Source: Neoroseomonas lacus | Lineage (GTDB): Bacteria; Pseudomonadota; Alphaproteobacteria; Acetobacterales; Acetobacteraceae | Assembly (NCBI RefSeq): GCF_014644535.1 | Contig: NZ_BMKW01000003.1 | Span: 404,553-468,552, forward strand | Direction of reading: 5' to 3' | Length of the DNA: 64,000 nucleotides | Shown: positions 33,619 through 42,267 of the stretch, in pieces | Numbering within the stretch: position 1 is the first letter of the stretch | Layout: every line of letters starts with the position of its first letter | The notes under the pieces: generated by a model | What the model saw: the letters and a program-made list of their open reading frames with translations, nothing else | Told to the model about the DNA's origin: nothing | The model's database searches: none | Program-made: the position numbers and the translations under genes

Positions 33619-34668
33619 ATGAACCGGAAAGGCGTTCCGCTGGCGCTGCTTTCGGCCATCCTGTTCGGGGCCAGCACCCCGCTGGCCAAGATCCTGCTCG
33701 GTGCCATCGACCCATGGATGATGGCTGGGCTGCTCTATCTCGGTGCCGGGATCGGTCTCGCGGTCATCCACCTGTCGCGCGCCGCCTTGCAACTTCCGGC
33801 GGCCGAGGCACCGCTGCGTCGTTCCGATGCGCCATGGCTCGGCCTGGTGATCCTCGCGGGCGGCATTGGCGGCCCGCTTCTGCTGATGTTCGGCCTGACC
33901 CGAACCAACGCGGCCAGCACCTCCCTGCTGCTCAATGTCGAAGGCCTCGCCACCATGGGCATCGCCTGGGTGGTGTTCCGCGAGAATGTCGATCGCCGGC
34001 TGCTGCTGGGGGCCTTCGCCATCCTGGCCGGCGCGGCGACCCTGTCCTGGCAGGGCGAGGCGTCGCTGGACCTGGGTGCATTGCTGATCGTCGGCGCCTG
34101 CCTGTGTTGGGGCATCGACAACAACCTGACGCGCAAATTGTCCTCGGCCGATCCGGTGCAGATCGCGATGCTCAAGGGGTTGGTCGCGGGCAGCGTCAAC
34201 CTCGCCCTGGCATTGGGCAATGGTGCCGCCTTGCCCGCTCCGGGGCTCATCCTGGCGGCGGGGATCGTCGGCTTCCTTGGCTATGGCGTCAGCCTCGCTT
34301 TGTTCGTGCTGGGCCTGCGCCATCTCGGCACGGCGCGGACCGGCGCCTATTTCTCGCTGGCCCCTTTCGTCGGCGCCGCGCTCGCGGTGGTCATGCTGGA
34401 CGAACCGGCTTCGGCGCAGCTGCTCATCGCCGCGGCGCTGATGGGTGTTGGGCTGTGGCTGCACCTGTCGGAACGGCATGAGCACGAGCACATCCACGAG
34501 GCGATGGAGCATGAGCACCGGCACCGGCATGACGAGCACCACCAGCATCGCCACGGCCCCGATGCGCCGCCGGGCGAACCGCATACCCATTGGCATCGCC
34601 ATGAGCCGATGGTGCACCGGCACCCGCATTTCCCCGACCTACACCACCGGCACGTACATCGGCATTAG
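33619..34668 (+). CDS. EamA/DMT family transporter with histidine-rich C-terminal tail
   Basis: A 349-aa protein with ten predicted membrane spans in two EamA halves (VPLALLSAILFGASTPLAKI at the start; LLIVGACLCWGIDNNLTRKL beginning the second half). After the last span (IAAALMGVGLWLHLSERHEH) comes a tail of about 65 residues in which around one third are His, with clusters such as HEHRHRHDEHHQHRHG. A tail of this kind should bind Ni, Co, Zn or Cu and suggests the exporter is linked to metal handling (inference). TGGAGG precedes the ATG at 33619. EamA proteins normally end near residue 290-300. Confidence 0.9.
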   Translation: MNRKGVPLALLSAILFGASTPLAKILLGAIDPWMMAGLLYLGAGIGLAVIHLSRAALQLPAAEAPLRRSDAPWLGLVILAGGIGGPLLLMFGLTRTNAASTSLLLNVEGLATMGIAWVVFRENVDRRLLLGAFAILAGAATLSWQGEASLDLGALLIVGACLCWGIDNNLTRKLSSADPVQIAMLKGLVAGSVNLALALGNGAALPAPGLILAAGIVGFLGYGVSLALFVLGLRHLGTARTGAYFSLAPFVGAALAVVMLDEPASAQLLIAAALMGVGLWLHLSERHEHEHIHEAMEHEHRHRHDEHHQHRHGPDAPPGEPHTHWHRHEPMVHRHPHFPDLHHRHVHRH

Positions 34669-34752
34669 AGCAAGCTCCGTCCACTCTGCTTGACGTAGGC
34701 TGCTCCAGGTCAGTGTTCTTGCGAGCATCTGCACCCGATCATCCGGTTCCAG

Positions 34753-34769
34753 CCGATCGGGATATGCTC
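34753..34769 (+). repeat. Direct repeat right of the dprA-plsY insertion
   Basis: CCGATCGGGATATGCTC, partner of 31242-31258. It lies inside a longer sequence (about 34668-34775) that starts TTAGAGCAAGCTCC and includes CCCGATCATCCGGTTCCAG, a pattern often repeated between genes in alphaproteobacteria. Confidence 0.45.
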
Positions 34770-35033
34770 CTGTGCAACCTCAGGACGCGCTGGATCACCG
34801 GATCGGCAGCGGCTGGCACGGCAATTCAATTGATATAGGTATTTTTTCCATATACGATTGTCTGACTACGGCTCTTTGAACCTTTGAATCCGTCCCAGCC
34901 TGGCCGCACTGCGTATCCCTGGCGTGCCGCCATATCGCGTCCCAGGGGTGGACCGTGGGCGACCTCGCGCGAGATTCATGTGCGGTGGCTGACGGCGATC
35001 GGTCCACTCATCTCATACCAGCGGCATGCGTCT

Positions 35034-35189
35034 TTGACCCATGCCGAGGCCGTGACGGCCATCCGGCGAAAGACAAGTGAATTGGAGGTTTGCGCCTCAC
35101 CAGAACAGCATGCCCTCGGCAGGTCACGCCCGGGGCGTGCCGTCGGGACGACGCGTCCGAGGGCACGACAATAGGGATGCCAACCGTCG
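35034..35189. repeat. Dispersed intergenic repeat, copy B
   Basis: Shares the ordered blocks TTGAC.C.TGCCGAGGCCG, GAAAGACAAGTGAATTGGAG, GAGGTTTGCGCC and GGGATGCCAACCGTCG with 14966-15062. It is longer because of an extra stretch before the last block. Confidence 0.5.
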
Positions 35190-35348
35190 CGAACAGCGCG
35201 CGTTGGTATTGCCGTCGGACTCTGTTGTCGATCGGCCGATCGTACCCGACTGGATCCGGCATAGCGCGTCGCCCCGAAGGCCGGATTTGTCCGAAACGCG
35301 TACCCCGTGCCGACTTAAAATCCTAAAATCCTAAAGTGCTGCCGGTTG

Positions 35349-35945
35349 TCAGCCCTTCTGCCCGATCTTCGGCTCCGTGCCATCCAGCAGCCGGCGGATA
35401 TTGCTTTCATGCCGCCACGCCACCAGCACGCCGATCAGCAGCGCGAGCAACGCGTGCTCCGCATCGGTAAACAGCAGTGCCAACACCGGTCCGGCCGCGA
35501 TGGCCGAGAGCGACGCCGCCGAAGAAATCCGCGTCACCACCGCCACCGCCAGCCACACCGCCCCGCAGCCCAGCGCCACCGGCCACATCGCCGCGAGAGC
35601 AACCCCCAGCGCTGTCGCCACCCCCTTGCCGCCGCGAAACCCCAGCCAGACCGGCATGGTGTGCCCGAGCACCGCGGCCGTGCCGGCCACCAAGTCCTGC
35701 TCGCCCACCACCCAGCGCGCCAACAACACCGCCGCGATGCCCTTCAAGGCATCCAGCGCCAGCGTCGCCGCCGCCAAACCCTTCTTGCCGGTCCGCAGCA
35801 CATTGGTCGCGCCGATGCTGCCCGACCCGATGGCCCGTATGTCGCCCAACCCCGCCGCGCGCGTCAGCAACAACCCGAACGGCACTGACCCGATTAGATA
35901 CCCGCCCACCAGCGCGACGAGGAAAGCCACTGCCGGGTCGGTCAT
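35349..35945 (-). CDS. plsY: Glycerol-3-phosphate acyltransferase PlsY
   Basis: A 198-aa inner-membrane enzyme that acylates glycerol-3-phosphate using acyl-phosphate, the first step of phospholipid synthesis. The signature motifs are present: YLIGSVPFGLLLTRAAGLGD, GSGSIGATNVLRTGKKGLAA, GHTMPVWLGFRGGKGVATAL and a C-terminal AWRHESNIRRLLDGTEPKIG. There are five predicted membrane spans. The ATG overlaps the upstream pyrC stop by four bases. Confidence 0.97.
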   Translation of the reverse strand: MTDPAVAFLVALVGGYLIGSVPFGLLLTRAAGLGDIRAIGSGSIGATNVLRTGKKGLAAATLALDALKGIAAVLLARWVVGEQDLVAGTAAVLGHTMPVWLGFRGGKGVATALGVALAAMWPVALGCGAVWLAVAVVTRISSAASLSAIAAGPVLALLFTDAEHALLALLIGVLVAWRHESNIRRLLDGTEPKIGQKG

Positions 35946-37219
35946 GCCCCGAACACCCGCCGCCCGGCCTTCCAGGTGCCGAGCACGCGCCCTTCCAGCG
36001 CCCGCCCGTCAAATGGCGAGTTCTGCGCCTTCCCCGGCAACTTGCCGGCCTCGACCTTCCAACCCCGCTGGGGATGGAACATCAGCAGATCCGCCGGCGC
36101 ACCGCGCGCCAGCCGCCCGCACGCCAGCCCCAACAGCGCCGCCGGCCGGCAGGTCAGCATCGCCAACGCCTGGTTCATTGACAAATCCCCGCCATGCACC
36201 CGCGCCAGCGTCACGCCGAGCAGTGTGGCCAGCCCCGCCCCCCCCGCCTCGGCCTGGGCAAACGGCAGCCGCTTGTCATCCGCATCGCGCGGCTGGTGGT
36301 CCGAGGCGATGGCGTCGATCGTCCCATCCGCCAGCGCCGCGACCACCGCCTGACGATCCGCCTCCGTCCGCAACGGTGGCGAGAGCTTCGCATAGGTCCG
36401 GTAATCGCCGATCGCCGTCTCGTTCAGGTCGAAATACGGCGGCGCCGTATCCGCCGTCACCAGCAGCCCCTCCGCCTTGGCCGCGCGGATCAGGTCGAGC
36501 GCCGCGCCGGTCGAGACATGCGCGAAGTGCACATGCCCGCCCGTCAGCCGCGCCAGCGCGATGTCGCGCGCCACCATCATTGCCTCCGCCGCCGGCGGAA
36601 TGCCCGGCAGGCCGAGCCGCGTCGCCAATTCGCCTTCCGTCGCCGCGCCACCGGCGGCCAGCGTCGGGTCCTCCGGGTGCTGCACGATGAAGGCGCCAAA
36701 CGCCCGCGCATAGGACAGCGCAAGTCGCATCGTCCGCGCATTGCCGATGGCATGCGCCCCATCTGTGAAGGCGATCGCCCCGGCCTCGTGCAACAGGCCC
36801 AGCTCGGCGAGTTCCTTCCCCGCGCAGCCCACCGTCGCCGCCCCATAGGGCAGCAGCGTCACCGACCCCGTCGCCTCGCCGCGCCGGAACATGAAGGACA
36901 GCAGCGCCGGGTCATCGATCGCCGGGTCGGTATCCGGCAGCACGCAGAGCGTCGTGATCCCCCCGGCGGCCGCGGCCGCGGCGGCCGAGGCGATGGTCTC
37001 GCGATGCTCCGCCCCCGGCTCGCCGAGATGGGCCCGCATATCCACCAGCCCCGGCGCCAGGCAGGCGCCACCGGCATCGACCACCTCCGCCCCCTCCGGC
37101 GCGGCAAGCCCCGGGCCGAGATCGGCGATGGCGCCATCCCGCACCAGCAGGTCGCCGGGGCCATCGAGGCCGGTTGCGGGGTCGAGCAGTCGGGCACCGG
37201 TGATCAGCAGGTCGCGCAT
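35942..37219 (-). CDS. pyrC: Dihydroorotase-like protein, metal ligands altered (PyrX-type)
   Basis: A 425-aa amidohydrolase of the PyrC family, in the pyrB-pyrC-plsY position. The usual DxHxHxREPG metal motif reads DMRAHLGEPG, so the first His is Arg. The MPNTxP loop reads LPDTDPA. The VTxEVTPHHL region reads LVTADTAPPYFDL, with the two His replaced. The late IASDHAPH reads IASDHQPRD. The protein is therefore probably not an active dihydroorotase but a structural partner for aspartate transcarbamoylase, as described for pyrC' (PyrX) proteins. A real dihydroorotase should exist elsewhere. The start at MRDLLITGARLLDP is standard; the longer frame is not. Confidence 0.9.
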   Translation of the reverse strand: MRDLLITGARLLDPATGLDGPGDLLVRDGAIADLGPGLAAPEGAEVVDAGGACLAPGLVDMRAHLGEPGAEHRETIASAAAAAAAGGITTLCVLPDTDPAIDDPALLSFMFRRGEATGSVTLLPYGAATVGCAGKELAELGLLHEAGAIAFTDGAHAIGNARTMRLALSYARAFGAFIVQHPEDPTLAAGGAATEGELATRLGLPGIPPAAEAMMVARDIALARLTGGHVHFAHVSTGAALDLIRAAKAEGLLVTADTAPPYFDLNETAIGDYRTYAKLSPPLRTEADRQAVVAALADGTIDAIASDHQPRDADDKRLPFAQAEAGGAGLATLLGVTLARVHGGDLSMNQALAMLTCRPAALLGLACGRLARGAPADLLMFHPQRGWKVEAGKLPGKAQNSPFDGRALEGRVLGTWKAGRRVFGA

Positions 37220-37444
37220 GGCCCGGTTATAGACGCGCCGCCGAGTCCTGCCACGGGGGTATGGTGTGCCGGCCGGCTTGCGACGAGTGCCGCGCCCGGC
37301 ATGCTGCGCCGCGCAACAGATGCGGCAAGGCAAGCGCCGCCGGTCCCTGCGCATCGCGCCCGCCACCGCGGATCTTCCGCCATGCCACGGGAGACCAGTG
37401 CCCGCGCAGCCGAAATGTTGCGTCGATCGTGCGGCAGAACTGAC

Positions 37445-37903
37445 TCAGGCCGACGCGATGAGCGCCTTGGCCATGAACACGCGCGCGAATCCGGACTGCT
37501 CGGCCCGATGCGTTTCGACGAAACCCAGCCGTTCATAGAGCGCGATGTTCGTCGTCATCTTCTCATGCGTGTAGAGCCACACTCGCCGATGCCCGCGCCG
37601 GGCCGCCTCGGCCTCGGCGAAGGCCATCAGCGCGCGGCCGAGACCCGTGCCCTGCGCGTCCCTGGCGACCGCGACATTGTCGACCAGCAGGCCGGTCGTC
37701 GTGTCCTCGATGATGAGGGCGCCGAGCAGCACGCCATCCTGCTCGACCACCCAAGCCTGGCCAGTGGCGATGCGCGCGGCGTAATCGTCGCCCATCGGCC
37801 CCGGCTCGCGGCCGACCAGCGGCACCCAGGGGGCATAGGCGGCACGGACCAGGTCGCGCAGCGCGGCGGCTTCCTCCGGCCGGGCGAGGCGCGGGGCGTT
37901 CAC
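37445..37903 (-). CDS. GNAT family N-acetyltransferase
   Basis: A 152-aa acetyltransferase. The acetyl-CoA loop is [20 protein letters not shown] (Q/RxxGxG/A pattern), and [20 protein letters not shown] is the conserved C-terminal motif. The substrate is unknown. It starts with GTG overlapping the pyrB stop codon by four bases (GTGA), so it is translated with pyrB. This is an unusual insertion between pyrB and pyrC, which normally adjoin; a 225-base gap separates it from pyrC. Confidence 0.9.
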   Translation of the reverse strand: MNAPRLARPEEAAALRDLVRAAYAPWVPLVGREPGPMGDDYAARIATGQAWVVEQDGVLLGALIIEDTTTGLLVDNVAVARDAQGTGLGRALMAFAEAEAARRGHRRVWLYTHEKMTTNIALYERLGFVETHRAEQSGFARVFMAKALIASA

Positions 37904-38835
37904 CGGTTCCGCGGCAGCCGCCGCGCCAGTACGTCGAGCACCGCCATCCGGCAGGCCACGCCCATCTCCACCTGCTCGCCGATCACCGACCGCGTCGGGT
38001 GGTCGGCGATGGCGCTGTCGATCTCGACGCCGCGATTCATCGGCCCCGGGTGCATCACGATGGAATCCGGCTTGGCGACCGCCAGCTTCTCGGCATCGAG
38101 CCCATAGAAGCGGAAAAACTCGCGCGCCGAGGGCACCAGTCCGCCCGACATGCGTTCGCGCTGCAGGCGCAGCATCATCACCACATCGGCGCCTTCGAGG
38201 CCCTTCTTCATGTCCGTGAAGACCTCGACGCCGAGCCGCGCCGCATCGGCCGGGATCAGCGTCGGTGGCCCGACGATGCGCACCCGGCTGCCCATCGTGG
38301 TCAGCAGATGGATGTTCGACCGCGCCACCCGCGAATGGGTGATGTCGCCGCAGATGGCGACGACCAGCCCCTCAAGCCGCCCCTTGTGCCGGCGGATGGT
38401 CAGCGCATCGAGCAGCGCCTGGGTCGGGTGTTCGTGCGTGCCGTCGCCGGCATTGATCACCGCCGCATCCACCTTCTGCGACAGCAGCGCCGGCGCGCCC
38501 GACTGCGCGTGGCGGATCACCAGCAGGTCGCACTGCATGGCGTTCAGCGTGCTCGCGGTGTCCAGGAGCGTCTCTCCCTTGTTCACCGAGGAGGTGCTGA
38601 CCGACATGTTGATCACATCGGCGCCCAGCCGCTTGCCGGCCAGCTCGAAGCTGGTGCGGGTGCGGGTCGAATCCTCGAAGAACAGGTTGATCAGCGTGCG
38701 GCCCTTGAGCAGGTCGCGCTGGGTTTTCCCGCTGCGGTTCAGCAGGGCGTAGGACTCGGCGAGATCGAGCAGATCCGCGATGTGCGGCGGCTCGAGACCC
38801 TCGATGGCGAGGAGGTGTTTGGACGGGTGTGACAC
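37900..38835 (-). CDS. pyrB: Aspartate carbamoyltransferase catalytic subunit
   Basis: A 311-aa enzyme that joins carbamoyl phosphate and aspartate in pyrimidine synthesis. Carbamoyl-phosphate binding [40 protein letters not shown] and [12 protein letters not shown] are conserved; [20 protein letters not shown] ends the active site. Length is standard. No pyrI gene is nearby, as expected for a PyrB that forms dodecamers with PyrC or PyrX. The start is GTG; no clear ribosome site was seen. Confidence 0.97.
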   Translation of the reverse strand: MSHPSKHLLAIEGLEPPHIADLLDLAESYALLNRSGKTQRDLLKGRTLINLFFEDSTRTRTSFELAGKRLGADVINMSVSTSSVNKGETLLDTASTLNAMQCDLLVIRHAQSGAPALLSQKVDAAVINAGDGTHEHPTQALLDALTIRRHKGRLEGLVVAICGDITHSRVARSNIHLLTTMGSRVRIVGPPTLIPADAARLGVEVFTDMKKGLEGADVVMMLRLQRERMSGGLVPSAREFFRFYGLDAEKLAVAKPDSIVMHPGPMNRGVEIDSAIADHPTRSVIGEQVEMGVACRMAVLDVLARRLPRNR

Positions 38836-39172
38836 GGCCGGACCTTAGGCCGGCGGGCTGGATTCGGCCAGAGTGGGGATTGCCGCACGGCGGCCTCCGC
38901 GCCGCCGGATGGCGGCCAAGGTCCACGATGTGGAGGTGGGGGCCGACAGGCACGGCGCATCCGGCGGTCCCGAACTGACCGTTCGTGCATGGCGGTACGG
39001 CGCTACGAATACTTGAATTGCGTGATGAGGGATCATTGCGACGGCCGGAGTATCGCTGCGCTCTTCGCCGGCGCGCAGCGCGTCCCACACTATGCCGCAG
39101 GGGCCCGAACGGATGCGCCTGCGGATCGGCGGCTTCCTGCAGGAGGTGCGGGCGGCGCGATCGCGCCGTCCG
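38836..39172. other. Intergenic region upstream of pyrB
   Basis: About 340 bases between pyrB and the FkbM gene. It probably carries the pyrB promoter. No attenuator-like T-rich hairpin, conserved RNA or credible gene was seen. Confidence 0.5.
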
Positions 39173-39964
39173 TCAGGCGGGCAGGAAGACCCAGTTGAAG
39201 ACATAGTCCCGGACCGACACACCAGGCCCGTGCAGCCGCGGCAGCATGGCCGGATCGAGCGGTGCCAGCCGATCCCTCGCAACGACATGCGGGGCGTAGC
39301 CATAGGCAACGACATCGGCGATCGCTTCGGCGATCGGGCGGTGGAGGTGCTTCTCCTCCATCTCGATCACCAGCACGGGCCTGCAGCGGGCGAGCAGCCC
39401 CGCCGCGCCGCGCAGCACCGCCAATTCATGCCCTTCCACGTCGATCTTGATGAGGCCGACATCGCCGGTCTCGATTTCGTCCAGCCGCCGGGTCTGCACC
39501 GGCAGCGCGCCATAGGCGCAACCGCCCAGGCTGCCATGCGCCAGTGTCGCGCCCTGGTTCGAAAATCCCTTGCGCCGCCGCGGCACGCGCAATTCGGCCC
39601 CGTCGGAATCGTCCGACAGCGCATAGGGCAGGGCGCTGGCGCCGGGGCCGAGGCGGCGGATCAGCTCGGCATAGACCTTGGGGTTCGGCTCGAAGGCGAC
39701 AACGGCGCGGGAATGGCGGCGCAGCATCTCGGTCCAGACGCCGCGATTGGCGCCGGCATCGATCGAGACGCGCCGCGGATCCGCCAGCGTCGGCACCAGG
39801 CGCAGTTCCCGCTCGCCATGCCTCAGCGCCCGGGCGAGTTCCCAGCGCAGGCACAGCCGCGGCGGGATGCAAAGTCGGCGCAGCCGTTCCTCCATGGAGG
39901 AGGGCGGTGTCCAGTGCGGAACCTCGGCACCGGGGCCGGCCATGCCAGTGGAGCTGGCGACCAT
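39173..39964 (-). CDS. FkbM family methyltransferase
   Basis: A 263-aa SAM-dependent O-methyltransferase. Motif I is RRVSIDAGANRGVWTEML, followed by VVAFEPNPKVYAELIRRL, and the FkbM signature GLIKIDVEGHELAVLRGAAG is complete. Such enzymes commonly methylate sugars or polyketide hydroxyls and are found near surface polysaccharide genes, though none lie here. It ends the strand run that starts with ruvX four bases upstream of it, so the two are probably co-transcribed. Position between pyrB and ruvX is not part of the common alphaproteobacterial order. Confidence 0.92.
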   Translation of the reverse strand: MVASSTGMAGPGAEVPHWTPPSSMEERLRRLCIPPRLCLRWELARALRHGERELRLVPTLADPRRVSIDAGANRGVWTEMLRRHSRAVVAFEPNPKVYAELIRRLGPGASALPYALSDDSDGAELRVPRRRKGFSNQGATLAHGSLGGCAYGALPVQTRRLDEIETGDVGLIKIDVEGHELAVLRGAAGLLARCRPVLVIEMEEKHLHRPIAEAIADVVAYGYAPHVVARDRLAPLDPAMLPRLHGPGVSVRDYVFNWVFLPA

Positions 39965-39968
39965 GCGT

Positions 39969-40439
39969 TCAATCCTCTGGTCGTGACGCGTCGAGTGCCG
40001 CCTGGAGCATATAGGCTGCGGCGGCGCGGTCTACGGCCTCGGCGCGCTTGGCGCGGGTCAGGTCGGCCTCGGCCACCAGCATGCGGTTGACCGCGGCCGA
40101 GGAGAGGCGCTCGTCGAACAGCGCGCAGGGCAGGCCGGTCGTCTCGGAGACCGCCCGTGCCCAATCCTTTGCCGCCTGGGCGGCCGGGCCCATCGTGCCA
40201 TCCATCGACAGTGGCAGGCCGACGACGATTCCGCCGGCACCCTGTTTCGTCGCGATGGCGGCGATCTCAGCGGCATTGGCGGCGAGTTTGCCGCGCTTGA
40301 TGGCGCCGTAGGGGCTGGCCAGCATCAGCGTCACATCCGACAGCGCGACGCCGATCGTCTTCGCCCCCGGGTCGAGCCCGATCAGCCGCGCATGGCGGGG
40401 CAGGGCGGCACGGAGGTCCTTCAGGTTGATGATGGCCAT
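39969..40439 (-). CDS. ruvX: Holliday junction resolvase-like protein RuvX (YqgF)
   Basis: A 156-aa RNase H-fold protein with RLIGLDPGAKTIGVALSDVT (first catalytic Asp), GGIVVGLPLSMDGTMGP, and LFDERLSSAAVNRML (catalytic Glu), ending with a DRAAAAYMLQAAL helix. YqgF proteins act in 16S rRNA 5' end processing, with suggested junction resolution. The start at MAIINLKDLRAAL is preferred over an upstream frame that overlaps gatC. It is divergent from gatC with 44 bases between start codons. Confidence 0.94.
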   Translation of the reverse strand: MAIINLKDLRAALPRHARLIGLDPGAKTIGVALSDVTLMLASPYGAIKRGKLAANAAEIAAIATKQGAGGIVVGLPLSMDGTMGPAAQAAKDWARAVSETTGLPCALFDERLSSAAVNRMLVAEADLTRAKRAEAVDRAAAAYMLQAALDASRPED

Positions 40440-40483
40440 GGCGAGGCTTATGGTCCGCCCCCCGTTCCCCTGGAAGAGCATTG

Positions 40484-40780
40484 ATGTCACTCGATACCGC
40501 CACAGTGCGGCGCGTCGCCGCCCTTGCCCGCATCCGCCTCGAGGAGGAGGAGGTCGCCCGTGTCCAGGGCGAGCTCAACGGCATCCTCGGCTGGATCGAG
40601 CAATTGCAGGCGGTGAACACCGACGGCATCGAGCCGATGTCCGGAGGCACGCCGGAAGGCATCGCGGCGATGCCGCTGCGCGACGACGTGGTGACCGATG
40701 GCGGCCAGGCCGCGAAGATCCTGGCCAATGCCCCCGATAGCGAGGGTGAATATTTCAGCGTGCCGAAGGTGGTTGAGTGA
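40484..40780 (+). CDS. gatC: Aspartyl/glutamyl-tRNA amidotransferase subunit C
   Basis: A 98-aa subunit that wraps around GatA and GatB and stabilises the amidotransferase. The family pattern is clear: [39 protein letters not shown] and [11 protein letters not shown], ending with YFSVPKVVE. The ATG is preceded by GGAAGAG; a TTG one codon earlier is less likely. The stop codon overlaps the gatA start (TGATG). Confidence 0.96.
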   Translation: MSLDTATVRRVAALARIRLEEEEVARVQGELNGILGWIEQLQAVNTDGIEPMSGGTPEGIAAMPLRDDVVTDGGQAAKILANAPDSEGEYFSVPKVVE

Positions 40781-42267
40781 TGCATCCGACCGATTTCACC
40801 CTGGCCGGCGCGGTCGCCGCGCTGGAGGAAGGCGTCATCTCTGCCGAGGAACTGACGCGCGCCCATGTCGAGGCCGTCGAGGCGCTGAACCCCAGGCTCA
40901 ACGCGCTGATCACCGTGACGGCGGATCAGGCGATGGAGGCCGCGCGGGCTTCGGACGCCCGCCGCAAGCGGGGCGAGGCCGGCCCGCTGGAAGGCATTCC
41001 GCTCGCCATCAAGGACCTGTTCTGCACCGAGGGCGTGCAGACCACGGCCGGGTCGAAGATCCTGGAAGGCTTCATCCCGCCTTACGAAAGCACCGTGACG
41101 TCGCAGCTGAAGCGCGACGGGGCGGTGTTCCTGGGCAAGGCGAACCTCGATGAATTCGCCATGGGTTCGTCGAACCTGACGTCTGCCTATGGCGGCGTGC
41201 TGAACCCGTGGAGCCGGCGCAACGACCCCGATGCGCGGCTGGTGCCGGGCGGGTCGTCCGGTGGCTCGGCGGCCGCCGTTGCGGCGCGGATGGCGCTGGG
41301 CGCAACGGGCACCGACACCGGCGGGTCGATCCGCCAGCCGGCGGCCTTCTGCGGTATCGCCGGCATCAAGCCGACCTATGGGCGGTGTTCGCGGTTCGGC
41401 ATCGTTGCCTATGCCTCCTCGCTGGACCAGGCGGGCCCATTCGGCCGCACGGTTGAGGATTGCGCGATCCTGCTGCGGTCGATGGCGGGCTTCGATCCGA
41501 AGGATTCGACTTCGGCCGATCGTCCGGTGCCGGATTTCGCCGCCGCCTGCGGGCGGTCGGTGAAGGGGCTGCGGATCGGCGTGCCGCGCGAATACCACAT
41601 GGACGGCATGCCGGCCGAGATCGAGAAGCTGTGGCGGCAGGGGCTGGACTGGCTGCGCGAGGCCGGGGCGGAGATCGTCGACATCTCCCTGCCGCATGCG
41701 AGGTACGCGCTGCCGACCTACTACATCGTCGCCCCGGCGGAGGCGTCGTCGAACCTCGCGCGGTATGACGGCGTGCGCTTCGGCAAGCGGGTGGCGGAGC
41801 CCAATTCCGACCTGCGCGACCTGTATGAGCGGACGCGGGCGGCCGGCTTCGGTGCGGAAGTGCGGCGGCGCATCATGATCGGCACCTATGTGCTGTCGGC
41901 CGGCTACTACGATGCGTATTACCTGAAGGCGCAGAAGGTGCGGGCGCTGATCGCACGCGACTTCCGCGAGGCATGGTCGAAGGTGGACGCGATCCTCGCA
42001 CCGGCGACACCGAGTGCGGCCTTTGCCGAAGGCGAGAACAGCGACGATCCGGTGCAGATGTACCTCAACGACGTGTTCACCGTGACGGCGAACCTCGCCG
42101 GGCTGCCGGGGCTGTCGGTGCCGGCGGGGCTTGATCCGCAGGGGCTGCCGCTGGGGTTGCAGGTGCTGGGACGACCGTTTGACGAGGAGACGGTGTTCGC
42201 CGTCGGCGCGGCGCTGGAACGCGCGGCGGATTTCAGGGCATTGCCGGGCATGAGGGCCGGAGCATGA
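40780..42267 (+). CDS. gatA: Aspartyl/glutamyl-tRNA amidotransferase subunit A
   Basis: A 495-aa amidase that releases ammonia from glutamine for GatB. The Ser-cisSer-Lys triad is visible: Lys in [15 protein letters not shown], the signature [19 protein letters not shown], and the nucleophile serine in [37 protein letters not shown] follows. In bacteria without GlnRS or AsnRS the enzyme corrects Glu-tRNA(Gln) or Asp-tRNA(Asn). It is the middle gene of the gatCAB operon. Confidence 0.98.
   Translation: MHPTDFTLAGAVAALEEGVISAEELTRAHVEAVEALNPRLNALITVTADQAMEAARASDARRKRGEAGPLEGIPLAIKDLFCTEGVQTTAGSKILEGFIPPYESTVTSQLKRDGAVFLGKANLDEFAMGSSNLTSAYGGVLNPWSRRNDPDARLVPGGSSGGSAAAVAARMALGATGTDTGGSIRQPAAFCGIAGIKPTYGRCSRFGIVAYASSLDQAGPFGRTVEDCAILLRSMAGFDPKDSTSADRPVPDFAAACGRSVKGLRIGVPREYHMDGMPAEIEKLWRQGLDWLREAGAEIVDISLPHARYALPTYYIVAPAEASSNLARYDGVRFGKRVAEPNSDLRDLYERTRAAGFGAEVRRRIMIGTYVLSAGYYDAYYLKAQKVRALIARDFREAWSKVDAILAPATPSAAFAEGENSDDPVQMYLNDVFTVTANLAGLPGLSVPAGLDPQGLPLGLQVLGRPFDEETVFAVGAALERAADFRALPGMRAGA

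Larger units (their letters stand above)
34669..35348. other. Long intergenic region with repeat elements
   Basis: About 680 bases between the EamA gene and plsY (convergent). It holds a direct repeat (34753-34769), an AT-rich patch with a TATTTTTTCCATATA-like stretch near 34838-34855, and repeat copy B (35034-35189). Reading frames here lack ribosome sites and look like decayed or non-coding sequence. No intact gene was found. Confidence 0.6.

Noticed and set aside
31854..33707. 617-codon minus-strand frame opposite the TPR gene
   Set aside because: Gly/Val/Ala/Glu-rich shadow of a TPR gene with a good ribosome site on the plus strand.
34884..35334. Short frames on both strands between EamA and plsY
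   Set aside because: No ribosome sites or recognisable products; the region is better explained by repeats.
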